Source: Paragordius varius (lineage: Eukaryota > Nematomorpha). Taken from it: a stretch of 64,000 nucleotides of DNA. The stretch lies in contig OZ176050.1 of the NCBI GenBank assembly GCA_964247055.1, forward strand, positions 2,108,001 to 2,172,000, written 5' to 3'. A program made the translations under genes and the position numbers. The notes beneath the pieces are model-generated. The model saw nothing but the letters and a program-made list of their open reading frames with translations, was not told the origin of the DNA and ran no database searches. Shown here one piece after another: positions 46,916-59,581 of the stretch; the stretch's first letter is position 1, and each line of letters starts with the position of its first letter.

Positions 46916-46927
46916 AGCGTAAATCTC

Positions 46928-46981
46928 ATGCTGCTACGCGGCCCGAGGAAGTCCTTCGGACTTCGGGGGGGGGGGGGCGCT
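46928..46981. repeat. Hairpin followed by a 13-G homopolymer
   Basis: GAAGTCCTTCGGACTTC forms a perfect 7-bp stem with a TTC loop. It is directly followed by a run of 13 G in otherwise AT-rich DNA, then CGCTATTTG. It marks the left boundary of the tandem-repeat block. Confidence 0.6.
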
Positions 46982-47049
46982 ATTTGAAAAAAGGGATTAA
47001 TAAAATGATCCATATATGTGGATTGTTTCGAAACATTATTTAATAGCTA

Positions 47050-49505
47050 TGATCTCATAGGATTTTCTACATGTTGCATTCATACTAATAAATTGTATAC
47101 TGGTGTAAAGGCCACAAATTGGCGGCTAACGGAAAAAACCGCTATGCTATTATTTTTACCTTTTTATGCGTAATATATAAAGCCTTTATTGAACTCGTAT
47201 GGCTCCTTAAGTTTTTTGAAAATTATCTCCAAAGCCACGCCAATTTTGTATAGCGTCTCAGTTTCAAACCGGTGGACCCCTTACCCATAGCCATATATGG
47301 AAGCGCTGAGACCATCGTCTCATGGGTTATTCGAATAAATACCTCAACACTAAATAATCGTTGTATGATGGCGTATTTTTAGGGCATAAAGGCCCCAAAT
47401 TAACGGCTAATTAAAAAAAGGCCTAACCTTAATTTTTACCTAGTTACGGGTAATATTTCGAACTTTAAATGAGCTCATATGGCATAAGTTATCTTCATGA
47501 TAGTTCCAAAACAACGTAATTTCTGTATAGTGGCGCAGTTTTTGGCGGGTAGATCCCTACCCAGAGACTGATACAAAAAAGCGCTTGATTAAAATTTTTT
47601 ATACGAAGAATACTTGGAATCATGATTGATTCCATATGCTCTTATTAGTTTTTGGAAAAATTGCCTTAAAATTAAAAAATCATTCTATGATGGGGCATTT
47701 TTCAGTGCGTGAAAGGCCTAATTAACGGCTGATATTAAAAAACCGCACGATCCTAATTTTTGCCTTGTTACGGGTAATATTAAGCAGCTATTGAATTCAT
47801 ATGGCCTGATAGGTTTTCTGAAACTTAGCCTCAAAAGCACGCTATTTCGACATGACGGGTCACTTTTTCGCGGGTAGCTCCTTACTCAGCAGCTATCATC
47901 AAAGAAACACTTGACTAAAATTTTTGCCTTTTAACAGGGATTACCTGTAATCCTTATTTACGGTCTCATACTTTGGGCGAAAAATAGAATCCAAAAATTA
48001 TTTTTGAGTACTTTGTTTTCTTAAAAAATGGCATTTTACGGGGGAGCGGGTAAATTAAAAATGCGAGACGACTATGTTCGGCGCAATCGAAAAAAAGGTA
48101 AACAAAAATCATATTTGAAATTAAATGGTCCAACACGTTCTCTGGAAAATTGCCTCAGAGACACGATTTTTGTGGATCTTTTGTTTTCAAAAATAAAACC
48201 CGTTTTTTGCACGGGGTGGGCCCGAACTGGGGGCCTTATTCAAAAAAAGGGCGAAGCTATTGTCGGGGCATTTATTAATGATATTTTTTTTCGATATTTG
48301 GATTTGAATGGGTCTACCGGTTTTCCGGAATCAGATCACAAGGCCAACATTTTCCATTTTTATAAATATATAGATTACCATAAATAATGTTTTATCATCC
48401 ATATATTTTTTAACATCCTATGCATATGATAGATAAATAAATAATAAAACAACAAACTAATACGATTTTATGTTTAAAATCAATAAAGTCTGATTGATCA
48501 TTTAATTGTTTCGTTTGAATATTGAGATAGAAATTTTATTTGAAATGATCATAAGATATTTTTGATTTATAAGCAATTTTGTTATGCGGCACGAAGTTTT
48601 AAAATGATTCACATAGTCTCATATTCTGAAATTTGGCTCCAAAGGCATGCTGTATCGATATGATGGCGCAGTTGTGGGCGGGTAGCCCCCTATCCAGAGA
48701 CCAATATAAAAATGTAGTTAGATAAAAAATTTGGCCTTTGTACCTGAAATCATCATTCATCCTAATAGTTTATGGAAAAATGGCTTCAAAACTAAGTAAT
48801 AGTTCAATGATAGCGCATTTTTTAGGGAGTAAAGGGCCTTTTTAACGGTTATTTTAAAAAATCCGCTCAACTTAAATTTTTGACTTTTTACGGGTAATAC
48901 TTATAGCAGCTATTGAGCTCATATGCCCTGATAGGTTTTCTGAAATTTAGCCCCAAAAGCACGCCATTTCGATATGACGGATCACTTTTTCGCGGGTAGC
49001 TCCTTACTCAGTAGCTCATCAAAGAAACGCTTGACTAAATGCCTTTTAACAGGGAATACCTGTAATCCATATTGAATATTTACGGTCTCATACTTTGGGC
49101 GAAAAATAGAATGAAAAAATTATTTTTGTGGACTTTGTTTTTTTAAAATGGCATTTTACGGGGGAGCGGGTAAAAAGAGGGCCTAAATTAAAAATGCTAG
49201 ACGACTATGTTCGGCGCAATCGAAAAAAAGGTAAACAAAAATCACATTTGAAATCGAATGGTCCAACAAGTTCTCCGGAAAATTGTCTCATGGAAACGAT
49301 TTTTGTGGACTTCTGTTATCAAAAAGAACCCGTTTTTACACCGGGTGGGCCCGAACTGGGGGCCTAATTCAAAAAAAGGCGAAGCTATTGTCGGGGCATT
49401 CATTAATAATTACAATTTTTCGATATTTGGATTTGAATGGGTCTACCGGTTTTCCGGAAACAGATCACAAAGCCAGCATTTTCCATTTTATAAATATATA
49501 GATAA
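47050..49505 (+). repeat. GC-richer higher-order tandem repeat (satellite-like), ~2.4 kb
   Basis: Diverged units of about 320 bp recur, each with (C/T)GGGTAATAT or similar, GAGCTCATATGGC or CGTATGGCTC, and GGCGGGTAG(C/A)(C/T)CC (about 47060, 47370, 47690, then 48560 and 48830). On top of this, a composite ~600-bp block is duplicated (47780-48370 and 48890-49500), sharing GGCATTTTACGGGGGAGCGGG, GACGACTATGTTCGGCGCAA, GTGGGCCCGAACTGGGGGCC and GGGTCTACCGGTTTTCCGGA. Composition is clearly less AT-rich than the flanks. The open frames inside (48028-48387, 49128-49367) shift relative to each other through a 13-bp indel, so they are not a conserved gene. Confidence 0.8.
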
Positions 49506-49828
49506 GTTTTATTGTAAAGTTATAATTGATTTCCTGTCTATTTTCTCTTGTTTTCGAAAATTAAAAAGCCTGTAATATCTTAAAATTCTGATTGGGGGAA
49601 TCAAATTTTTTTTCAGATTCGGTTTTATATTAAAATCAGTCAAAATTTAAAATTTTGGGTGCGGTGCTCGAAAAAGTCCAAATTTGTCGACTAGTGTAAT
49701 TTTTTGATAAATTATGCATTAATTTATTCGTCTCTCATGTATATTAAATATATTAATTTAATAAAACTTTGGTCTTGATTCTAAACATATCTTTTGGTAT
49801 CATTGATTATAATGGCATATAGAATGAG

Positions 49829-52800
49829 TTATTTTAAAATATTGTGCAATTTTTCCAATTTGGTTAGAAAGCTGGTAGATTTTTTCATTGCACTTGAACT
49901 ATTGGCACCGAGCGTATCATGACCAGCCACATCATCTATACAACAAAGATCATAAAATTCTGTTAAAGATAAAATCGCTATTTTATTGCGGTTTCCTTCT
50001 CGGTCATAGTGTATTCATATTAAAGATAGTGTACTAATAAAATTTATACAGTCTTATGTGATTAATATGATATAAGATTCTACTAATTTAATTCACATAT
50101 CACTTACTCTAATTATTTGGCTAAAATGAATTTTCACTGTATTTATTTTTTAAGTTAACGAATTAATCTTGGAAAAAAATTATAATCGTCTCAAAAATTA
50201 AAATTTCCTACCAATGTTAAAGCCAAATCACTAAAAATCAATACTGAAATAAAATTGATGGTGTGGATTTGTGAAAGATATGAATTTTTACAATGAAACA
50301 TAAACTTAATATAATTTAAATTTTTATAGATTGTACAATTCTTAAGCTAAACTTTGAAACTAATGCCCAATACAAAGATTAATATATAAATGGGCAAAAT
50401 TGATAATAAAACCACCATAACTAAATTAGTTTGTAAATTACCTTTATTAACATCACATTCCATTATTTCAAAATAACCATGGGACACCGGTTTCAACTTT
50501 TCCAACCATCTATGTTTTAAATAATAAAATATATACATTATACACCACAACATATATGTAATTTAAAGGTTAAAAATAAATAGGTTTAAAATATATGAAT
50601 GATGATTTTTTTTATAATAATGATTGTACGTTATCCATGTAATAGAAGTTAAAATGTGAAATTAACAAATAAACAATAACCACAATCAACTTTTTTTCAA
50701 TTTTCATATTGTTAATGTGTATATACGATGCTATTAAATTTTTTAAAATACTATTATTAACTACAATTCATCGTAAGAAATAAAATTAAAAATTTAAAAA
50801 TTATAATCTTTTATTCATAATATCATTGGCTGTTTAAACCTTTTGAATTCTGAATTAGATGGGAGAGCCATGTAAATGATGCAATAAGAACTTGTCAGTT
50901 TGATGCAATTATGCATGCGTATAGATGGTTTCACCATAAAATCCGGGACATAAATGGTTTGAGTCAAAAATTTCATCTAAACGGAAGTAAGTCGGGCAAA
51001 AAAAGTCCCATTTAAATTTAATTTAAGTTAAAATATATAAAATAAATCATATTTTTCTCTCTAATCCCCTTGATATAACATATTAGAAAAGGGAGTGTTA
51101 AAAATGTAAAAATAAGTCATATATATCCACATTACAAACGGTTTATAATTGCTAAATACCTGATTTTCCATTTTATCCCAAAAAGGCGACTGAAGATACA
51201 GGTAAGGCAAATTCTGAAGTAACTCCGGATCAATACAGCTAGATTGACTAGGCATAACACCACCAGGATTTGTGGGGTCAGAGGGGAAACCACTCACTTT
51301 AGTTCTGAAAAACAGAAATCATTCCTTACATTTGAAAAATATATTATAAACTTAGAAAATGAATAATAACAAGTATATAGTATCGATCGTTGATTCATCA
51401 AGTCATATTGAAATGTTAAAGTTGATTGATGATGTAATATTATCACATTTTTACCATTATATGGTAATAAAATTGTTAAATAGTTTAATTATTTGGGTTC
51501 AAGTGTGAGAGAAATATAAACGGAGTTAAATTCGCAGTAATGTAAAAAGTAATCAAAAAGTGTTTAAATGAGACATAAATCAGTTTTTGTTATACTTGTA
51601 TCGTTTAAATTAACTTAAAAATTTTCCCAACTTACAATTTAAAAAAAAGGTTCTTCAGTAAGTAAGTTACTGTGTGGACTTGAATATTTTTTCACATAAA
51701 CTTTAAAATCTTTCAAAAACAAAATTTAGAAAATTAAATAATTATCACTCATTGATTTGCATTAGTTTTGAAGAGGTGGATGCGGGACTTTGGGAAAAAA
51801 TAGAGTTGTTTGTATTTGTGCTACAAAAGTAAATGACAGATCTGCATTGAGACCAACCCGTTTTAAGGGAAGGCATAAGGTTAGATATAGCACTGGCAAA
51901 TGTGGACACTGATCTATCTGACCGTCCATTTATAGGCTATAAATTTAAATTGCAAACAGAAAACATAAAAAAAATTAAATTATGTAACCCTCGATGATTA
52001 CATGTGACCAATATATATGTCTATTCCTTAGTTGGTATAAACAAATCAGGTTTTGAAAAATTTTGGTTTCCTCCTATAAAAAAAATATTTGCCTTTGATT
52101 ATTTAAAGTTTTAAATTTTACAGTAAAAAATAAAATTATATAGATATAATATATATTTTTTCCATTAAGTACCCATTTTCGATCCTTATTTTTTATTTAT
52201 ATAATTTTCCATATAATTACATTCTATGCATTTGGGTGTGTTACAAGTTTACATAATTTAATTAGTCCTTATCCGTAAATCAAAATAATAGGTTATATTA
52301 ACAACAAAATTAAGGCAGATATATGGTTATCTTTATAATATATTGCTGTATTCCTTGATTAATATAGATATATAAATTTTAAAAAAAAATTAAATCCAAC
52401 CTGTCCAGGATATTTAGGACTGTGCAAAAAAGTCGAATCTTTTGAAATGCTAATGTCTTCTTTAGCTGACTTGTTTATAATTTGTGAACTATCTAAAGAG
52501 TTTTTGTGCATGGTTGTAAGTGATTGGCCAGCCTTATTCTCATCGTTTGATTTTGGAAGGGTTACTACTCAAAATGATTAATAAAATGGCATTTTTGTGA
52601 CAACTATAAAAAATAAATTTAAAAAACAATAAAAACATTTTTTAATTCTATCAAACTCGCCATTCTAAAAGCGATGGTTTACAACTTCGCTATTTACGGG
52701 CCTGAATCACCGACACTCATTAAAAATCTGGAAAATTTTGTGCAGTTCCTGGAAAGCCCACATCTCCAATTCATATATACTAAACTTCCTCAAACCAGAA

Positions 52801-55800
52801 TTTTTACTTTACGATCTGGTGATCTGCAAGCAATTAAAATATTTAGGCCACATTCTTCGCCGATTCCCTGGAAAAAACATTCTCCTTGGGTTGATCGATG
52901 GGACTCGCAAAAGAAGCCGCCCCAAAAAGCGGTGGCTCGATATCTTTAAATCAGTTACAAATCTTATCCTTTGCCAAATAATTTAAAGTCTAAAGAATGA
53001 TCAAGAAAAATAGGCTTAGATTTTTTGGACACATCAAACGTACTCCAGAACAATAGACAAATAAAATTTTATCCCTACATCCCGAAGGTAGCAAGGTAGA
53101 CCAACATTTAACTGGGAAAAAACAATAAATAATGATTTAAGTGTTGCCAATATTGATGATAACGCCTGGCAGGATCGCAAATATTACAGGCAGCTTCTAT
53201 ACGAATACAATGGCTAGCTAGCACACAAAGACGAGACATTAAAGATCGTCTGGAATGGAAAACGCTTATTCATGAGAGAGCTGATGGTCGCTACGCAACT
53301 ATAAACAACAATATTTTGAAACAATGCGTTTTTTGGTTGCGAAAAAAAGAATAGAACTGTAAATTAATGTCATTATTAAAATACATTTGTTATCATAGGT
53401 CAAAAATGTATATTAGTCCATCTGTTTTTTATCTTTGTAATTTTAGTTTTTTTCTGTTAAATTAAGAAAACATTCAATATATAAGGACATACCAACAGAT
53501 ATTTTGTGATGGTTTTCGATGATATCAATCTTTTTAACGAGGACCCAGGTTTGATAAAAATCTACTGGAGTGCTCGGTGTACCAGAATCAATTGAGTCCG
53601 TAGGGCTTGGGGGCAAACTCTTATCAAGACTACTGCGTTTACGTTCTAAGTTTGGATTGGCAAACGTGTCAGCTAAATCCTATTTTTTGAAACAAAAAAG
53701 GATATTATAAATTAATTTTTATGCGTAAAATTACATATATATTTAAATGTTTTATTTGGTGTGAATATAGTCACACCGATAAGACAAAATTTTTAAATTA
53801 GCAAAAAAAGTATGTTACCAACGCTTGTTGAAATTCATGATCTTTTGTGAGAACCCTTATGCTAGAATTATCGGTTGAATGCACAGGATTGATTTGTTTT
53901 GCAATAGAAACAGAATTTTCCGGTTTAACAACTTTAGCGTTTTTACCAAAATTTTCGTCGTTTTTAATATTTTCTTCTTTGTTTGTTTTCTCATCCTTGA
54001 GTTCTTCCAATTGATTACTATTATTTATTAAATGAATTGTTATACATGTTTTGTTTTATATGGCAAGATATGATAAAATGTTTTGTTTTATACCAAATAA
54101 AAATTTTATTAAATATATAAATTATAATAACCTAACATAAAAAGCAAACTATATTTATTAAACCATTTTTTTGGTTCCTATATTTTCTCTAAAACCTATA
54201 TAATTATACTTGTGTGTAATATAAATTAAATGTTACCCATTACCTCTATTTATTTTCGCAAACCAAAATGATAATTAATATTAAAAACGCAACGTTTAAA
54301 AACTATGGTTTTAATACAAATAATTATGTTTTGCCTTTATAATTTCTCATCTTTGTATTTAAATTCAATTAAAATTAACATGCTTAAACCAGAAAAAACT
54401 CACAATGAATTACATAATAAGTTAATAACTTTAGTTAAATCATAAATGTACAAACTTATTATGGCTCGCAACAACAGTGGGAAAATGATGGTAAGGCAAA
54501 TAGTAATCGAGAAATCGATTGGAAACAAAAACGTTTTCCTCGCAGTTATTGTGATTGGGGGATATAGATGCATTCGAAAGGCAAGATTTAAAGGGCGAAC
54601 CTTCATCGTGTTCATTGGCTAAAATCTCGGACATTCCACAACTCAAGGAGCTTGGTATTTTGTGGTCTTTTGTGTAAAATATAAATCATATATAGCAATA
54701 TTACTCAATTTTATGATATTTTGCGAAAAATAGCGCGCTAATAATATATGACTGGCTTATGTTTATTATCTGGATGTTATTTTCCTCTGTGAGTTTTCAA
54801 ACAATAAACATCCGGTTAAAAAGGAAGGTGTACTAACCTTCTATATATCTGTATTAAAACTATTAAAAAATATTTTTTAAACATAAAACGCTTTTTATAT
54901 CTCTCTTAGTCATAACATACCATTTACAAATTCACCCTAAAATAAATTTGTTTTTTAAGATTAAATAATACCTAAGTTTTTTATATTTTTTAAAATTAAA
55001 ATAATAGACTTTGCCATTAAGATATATTTCATATTAATGATGAGTTAAATTAAAAACAAATAATTTACTTTTAGAGTAATTGTTTAAGCGTGAATTTGAA
55101 TTGTAAATGGTATATAATACTTAAATACGAACCGTTTAAAAAATTGTTGGTTGTATCTAATGATTGTGAAACATCTGTCTTTGCATTGGTAGAACTAACA
55201 TTATTATTATTATTACTAGTAAAAATTTTTATGTTGTAATCAGTTGTGGGCGAACTCGTTTCCTCTTCATGAGTCGGAGATGAATTTGTTGTTTGAGAAG
55301 AATCAATCATTGTTTTAGGGACATTTTGATGAAGTATTTTGGATTTACGAAACGGATGAGGAAATATAAAATGTTGACGCTTTTCTGCAAATATAATTAG
55401 TTTTAAAAGAGTTAAATTTGCAATAAATATGTCAAGCACTTTGTTGGCCAAAATGTTAATTTAACATAAAATGTTAAATTTAAAAAATATAATATTAATT
55501 TTGTCAATTACAGTATGCATTTTAATGGTTGCTTATTTCAGTAGGGCAATTTGCAACACAGGAATGTATGGAAAAAAGAAAGGAATAATTATTTATTCAA
55601 CATTTTGTTGTTCATACACTACTTTGTTGCAAATTGCCTTGCTATGAAGTGAAATAAGCAACCATTAAAATACATACTGTATTTTGGCACTATTTAAATA
55701 AATTCAACGGTTTAACTTTAATTTGTTTGGTGTGTAAATTATTTAGTGGTAATGAGCTAAATTAAACGGGTTATTAATTTAAAACCACATCAAAAACCTA

Positions 55801-58800
55801 AACTTAGTGTGGTACACAGGCCTAATTACCTTTTTTATGAGAGAAAAATGGGAGGATTGTTTTAGTGAACAATGATTTGATACTATGCGCAGATAATGAT
55901 TTGGTAGCTCCTTTAACACTTTCTTCTGTAGTAACATCTAGAAAAGTTTATTTTTTTAAAGCCAAAGATTAAAAAATTAAATTTATAAAACCATTAATAA
56001 AATATGTGTACTTGTGGGACTGGCACTCATTTGTTCATCATTTTTACTGTTCTTCTTCATTCTAAACATTATTTGAAAATTATGTCTTAGCAAAAGTTTT
56101 ATAACAAAGAATTTCAATTATAAAATAAATGTTTACCATAAATTTAATTGAATTTTTCCATAACATATATATATAATATATAATCGGGGTTATTATGAGG
56201 ACAATATTTTACGACCCATAAGCATACTTGTACTGGTAAATTAAGGATTTTATGAAAAATGATTTTTTTCATACAATTAACGGTAAATGTGAAAATTTGA
56301 AATAAAAACCGAATCGATCTGCCATGGTGAGATTTGTCGGAATCTGAAACCGACTTTCGAAACATGTCACTAAAAGTTGGCTGTCTGTACTTTTTTCCCG
56401 TGATTGTATTATCATTTGAAATTTTTCCATCTGCGTTAAGAGAATTGTTTATATCCAGTGACTGTATTCCAGCCGATTTGAAAGATGAAGGCAATTTGAA
56501 TTTCGAATTATTTTCATAGTACCTGTTTATGTGAAAAATAATTAAGTACGGTGTAACACGAGTCGGGTCGGACCGCTAGTATAATTTTATCACGTAAATG
56601 AACCTAATATAATTTTTAATTTTAAGTATTTTTTATTTATGTAATTTTTTATGTAAACATCATACTAATCTAAATGGTTATCTTTTTATTATTTGGTTTG
56701 CTAACAATATGTATTTTAATGGTATTACTGCTCATAATGATTAACTACATCCATAATAAGGTTAATTTGCAGTTAATACCCAACCTCAAAAATTCATACC
56801 GTGTACATCTTCTATATAAACAAAAAGCATTACCATTTTTTCTGAAATAAATCCGTGTTTGTTGTCAGCCGTGGACTTTTTACTTTTATCATTGCAGAAG
56901 CAGACGGTGACCAAAGAGAATCAGGTGATCGCGGATCAGCTGATCCAATTTTAGCATTCAAGGGTGGAGATATGATACTGTTTGCACTGTAGATTGCGTT
57001 ATATTTATTATGATTAGGATTATAATTATTATTGGGGTTGTTTGAATTGGTGGCCCATTTAATATGAGTCCTTGTTATAAGTATGAGGTATGGATCATTA
57101 TCGACTTCAGTCAACAATTTGCAAACTTTTTCCATTTCCCAGCCCAGCTAAAACAAAAATATACATTGTTTCAGAACTCTTTCTGTGCGGCGGATTATTT
57201 GCATGATTAACCCCTCTTTTAAATCTTTTTTGAAAAATGGCCTTAAAGCGGATAAATTGAGAGAAAGAATGAATTTTTTCCACACAAAATATATAAAAAC
57301 ATGTTAAATATGCTTTTGTAAATTTGTGATAATATTCAGACATTTTTTGCATTTAAAATGCGTTTTTGCATTCTAATGCCGATTCGGAATGCATATTTTT
57401 CTAGTTAAACAAAACATATGCCGTAATTACAACAATAAAATGAAATATTTCGAAATAATTTGTTAAAAATAAAAATTAATGATTTCAAACAAAAAAAGTT
57501 TTACTATTAATCGATGAGCAATCAACAAGACCTGATCCCCAACATCTAATCGATTACTTTGGGCAGCCGGAGTTTGCGGAACCAATTTACTAATCGTATA
57601 CCAATCATTTTCCAGTTTCAATTCAAATCCCTATAGTAAGTGATAAACTTAAAAAGCTAATTATTTCATATTTTCTATTTAACTTACACAAAATTATTCG
57701 TTTTACACTTGTATAGCTTATATACTTTTTTATCAATATAATATGTATTTAGGAAAAATACCCATGAATTTTGTCCAATACGTTCATTTTGACTTTCAAC
57801 GGGACTTCCAATGTTTTGTAGTGAATGGGAATCACTAAGTTTAGCAGACGTAACTATTTCATTATCTCCGTTTGCAGCATGATAATTTTTACCATTTTTA
57901 CCAGAAATTGTGATTATAGTTAAATTTTCATCTTTTTTATTGCCATTCTGAATATTTTGGGGAATAGTCATTTGTTGATCAAACATGTTAGTTGCATTAA
58001 GTTGATCTGAACTTTTGGAAAGGGCAGATAAAGGCACCAAAGATTTTAATGTAAGTCGGCGATAATTGAAGGGCGTCAAAAAGATGTCAGGATCAAATTG
58101 CGTCGCAGATCGGACAACCACACTACAAAATTTGATAATCACGTCCATCTAAAAACGATAGGTTTTTGTTACATAAATAAAATACTTACTTTTTTTACAA
58201 TTATAATTCAATATGTACAACACCATTTATGAAGTAATTAAATTAAGCTTATGATTACAAGATTATAGTTTTAAAGAATTAGACATTTAAAGTTTTTGAG
58301 TATTGAACATCCTATAATGAGTCAATAAATGAAATTATTAATATATAATCTTTTTAGTCCGCAGAATAATATTAAATAATATAATTTATTGGAAGCGAAC
58401 TGAATATTTATTGAAAATTAATAGGGCTATGATCCGGATTGAATCATGTTTTTTCCATAAATGGAGTCATTACTATTGCTTAATATAAATAATTCAAATC
58501 CTGACATAATTATAAGAGAACTTAAAACTTTTTTATGCACATGGATAGATAAATAAAAGACCTCTGTATCATGAAGATTAATGTGTGTGAAAGAAAATTA
58601 TTTTTCTGCAATCAATTTCGTAAATGGTTTTACCGATTTTATCAAATCTTTAAACAGGTTTTCGTCAATTTTGATTGGAGTGGATGGGTGAAGATAAGAG
58701 GGTTCATTTTGATAACTTAGGAAAGGTTTTGCTGACAATTCTTTATTATTATTAAAATCCACAGGTGTCGGCAAACCTTTTTGCGTAAAATTGTTAGGCG

Positions 58801-59497
58801 CTGGAGTTTTGGGTGAAACCGCTTCTTTAACGATTTCAAGGTAGGTTTTAAATACTTTTCCGGTAACATTTATAAGTTCGATGCAAAGGAAAAAAGTTGA
58901 AGTTCTTATGGTTTGGAAGGATTCATTGCTGGCAGTTTCGGGGTTACACCTATCAAAAATTATTTTTATTTAATTATATAAACAAAACTCTCGAGAAAAA
59001 TATAGAAGTACCGAGATAGCCAATATATAATGTCATTAAATAATTTGATCAAATTTTCCAAATCCTTATAAATTATTTTGATGCTATTTTCCCGAAACTT
59101 GAAATCAGAGTTGTTTGCAATTTTTCCGGCCAAACTTTTTATATTATTTGATATGATAGTTGCTTGAAGATAGTACCTTTGTAACGTATCATATCTATTA
59201 TTAAATACCTAAAATAAAATAAAAATTAACCAAATTTCGTAATTTATCCACGATCGACATAAAATAACTAACTTCATAGTCTTCAACAATCCCGATCGTA
59301 CCGGACAAAAATCGTTTATTCAAATTATAAAGAAGATAGTGACCATTGACTTTATTTTCTATAAACTTTGTTTTATACTTGCTAAAATCATATTTAAACC
59401 CTTAATCATTAGATAAAATAAAACCCGTGGTCCAATCTATTACATCTTGCGGTTCCCATAACTTAATAGCGGCCGAAAATATTTTATCATTTTTCAT
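49829..59497 (-). CDS. CNKSR: Connector enhancer of KSR (CNK) scaffold homologue, 20 exons
   Basis: Exons, 5' to 3': 59497-59425, 59400-59273, 59208-59012, 58949-58634, 58148-57762, 57630-57505, 57147-56834, 56522-56310, 56061-56012, 55937-55830, 55384-55133, 54666-54456, 54017-53819, 53679-53493, 52567-52401, 51936-51749, 51304-51160, 50976-50840, 50509-50442, 49959-49829. All are in phase; about 1,198 residues. Order: SAM (WEPQDVIDWTTGFKYDFSKY, IENKVNGHYLL, about 14-60), CRIC (through FCSVVVRSATQFDPDIFLTP, about 70-265), PDZ (KLVPQTPAAQSNRLDVGDQV then LGWEMEKVCKLL, about 368-430), a long Ser/Asn-rich linker, a split PH domain ending SEFKRWLEKLKP (about 1010-1140), and a short tail (KKSTSFLTKLEKLHN). 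CNK proteins scaffold Raf/MEK/ERK and Rho signalling at the plasma membrane. Intron 1 is 24 nt. The start codon lies 84 bp from the divergent THNSL2-like start. The N-terminal part of the PH domain is hard to recognise. Confidence 0.9.
50347..50441 (-). other. Intron start that reads open as a hydrophobic tail
   Basis: After ...CDVNK at 50442 the donor GTAATTTA begins the last CNK intron. Unspliced, the frame stays open for 31 more codons and ends in a strongly hydrophobic run (VMVVLLSILPIYILIFVLG) before TAG at 50347. Splicing to 49959 gives a soluble tail instead. Which form is made cannot be told from sequence. Confidence 0.4.
52670..53350 (+). mobile_element. LINE 3'-end debris in CNK intron
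   Basis: Fragments in several frames resemble LINE C-terminal regions. LKYLGHILRRFPGKNILLGL and GTRKRSRPKKRWLD (52838-52947) match the usual WIGH(V/I)LR..G+.+RGRP+.RW motif. A second, LRLRFFGHIK-like stretch follows at about 53010-53040, then DDNAWQDRKYYRQLL at about 53155-53200. The frames are broken throughout. At least two separate LINE tails may be represented. They sit inside the 924-nt intron between CNK exons at 52567 and 53493, opposite to the gene. Confidence 0.7.
55511..55679. mobile_element. Tc1/mariner-type MITE in CNK intron
   Basis: A 169-bp element with ~48-bp near-perfect inverted ends: CAGTATGCATTTTAATGGTT at the left and AACCATTAAAATACATACTG at the right. They continue as GCTTATTTCA..GGGCAATTTGCAACA and TGTTGCAAATTGCC..TGAAATAAGC. 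It is flanked by TA on both sides (55509-55510, 55680-55681), the target duplication of Tc1/mariner elements. The interior is too short to code. The high arm identity makes it the youngest-looking insertion in the window. Confidence 0.85.
59401..59424 (-). other. 24-nt intron in CNK gene
   Basis: Minus-strand sequence starts GTTTTATT and ends TGATTAAG, with CTAAT as a possible branch site. It contains an in-frame TAA. Removing it gives DWTTGFKYDFSKY, which fits the SAM-domain alignment. This is near the lower limit known for spliceosomal introns. Confidence 0.8.
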
Positions 59498-59581
59498 CGC
59501 ATAAAAGCGTAGGCGTATGTTTTGTCATATGTTATACTGCGAATCTGATATTCATGCTGTTAGATATTTTAAAAATTTAAA
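59498..59581. promoter_or_regulatory. Bidirectional promoter region between CNK and THNSL2-like genes
   Basis: Only 84 bp separate two outward-facing start codons (CNK at 59497 on minus, THNSL2-like at 59582 on plus). Any transcription initiation for both genes must fall in this gap or in the opposite coding exon. The gap is less AT-rich at its CNK side (AAGCGTAGGCGTATG). No known motif was recognised. Confidence 0.6.

Noticed and set aside
48028-48387. 119-codon open frame in the satellite-like block, with a related frame at 49128-49367
   Set aside because: The two copies differ by a 13-bp indel that shifts frame, synonymous bias is not apparent, and the same DNA extends far outside the frame. 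This is repeat DNA, not a gene.
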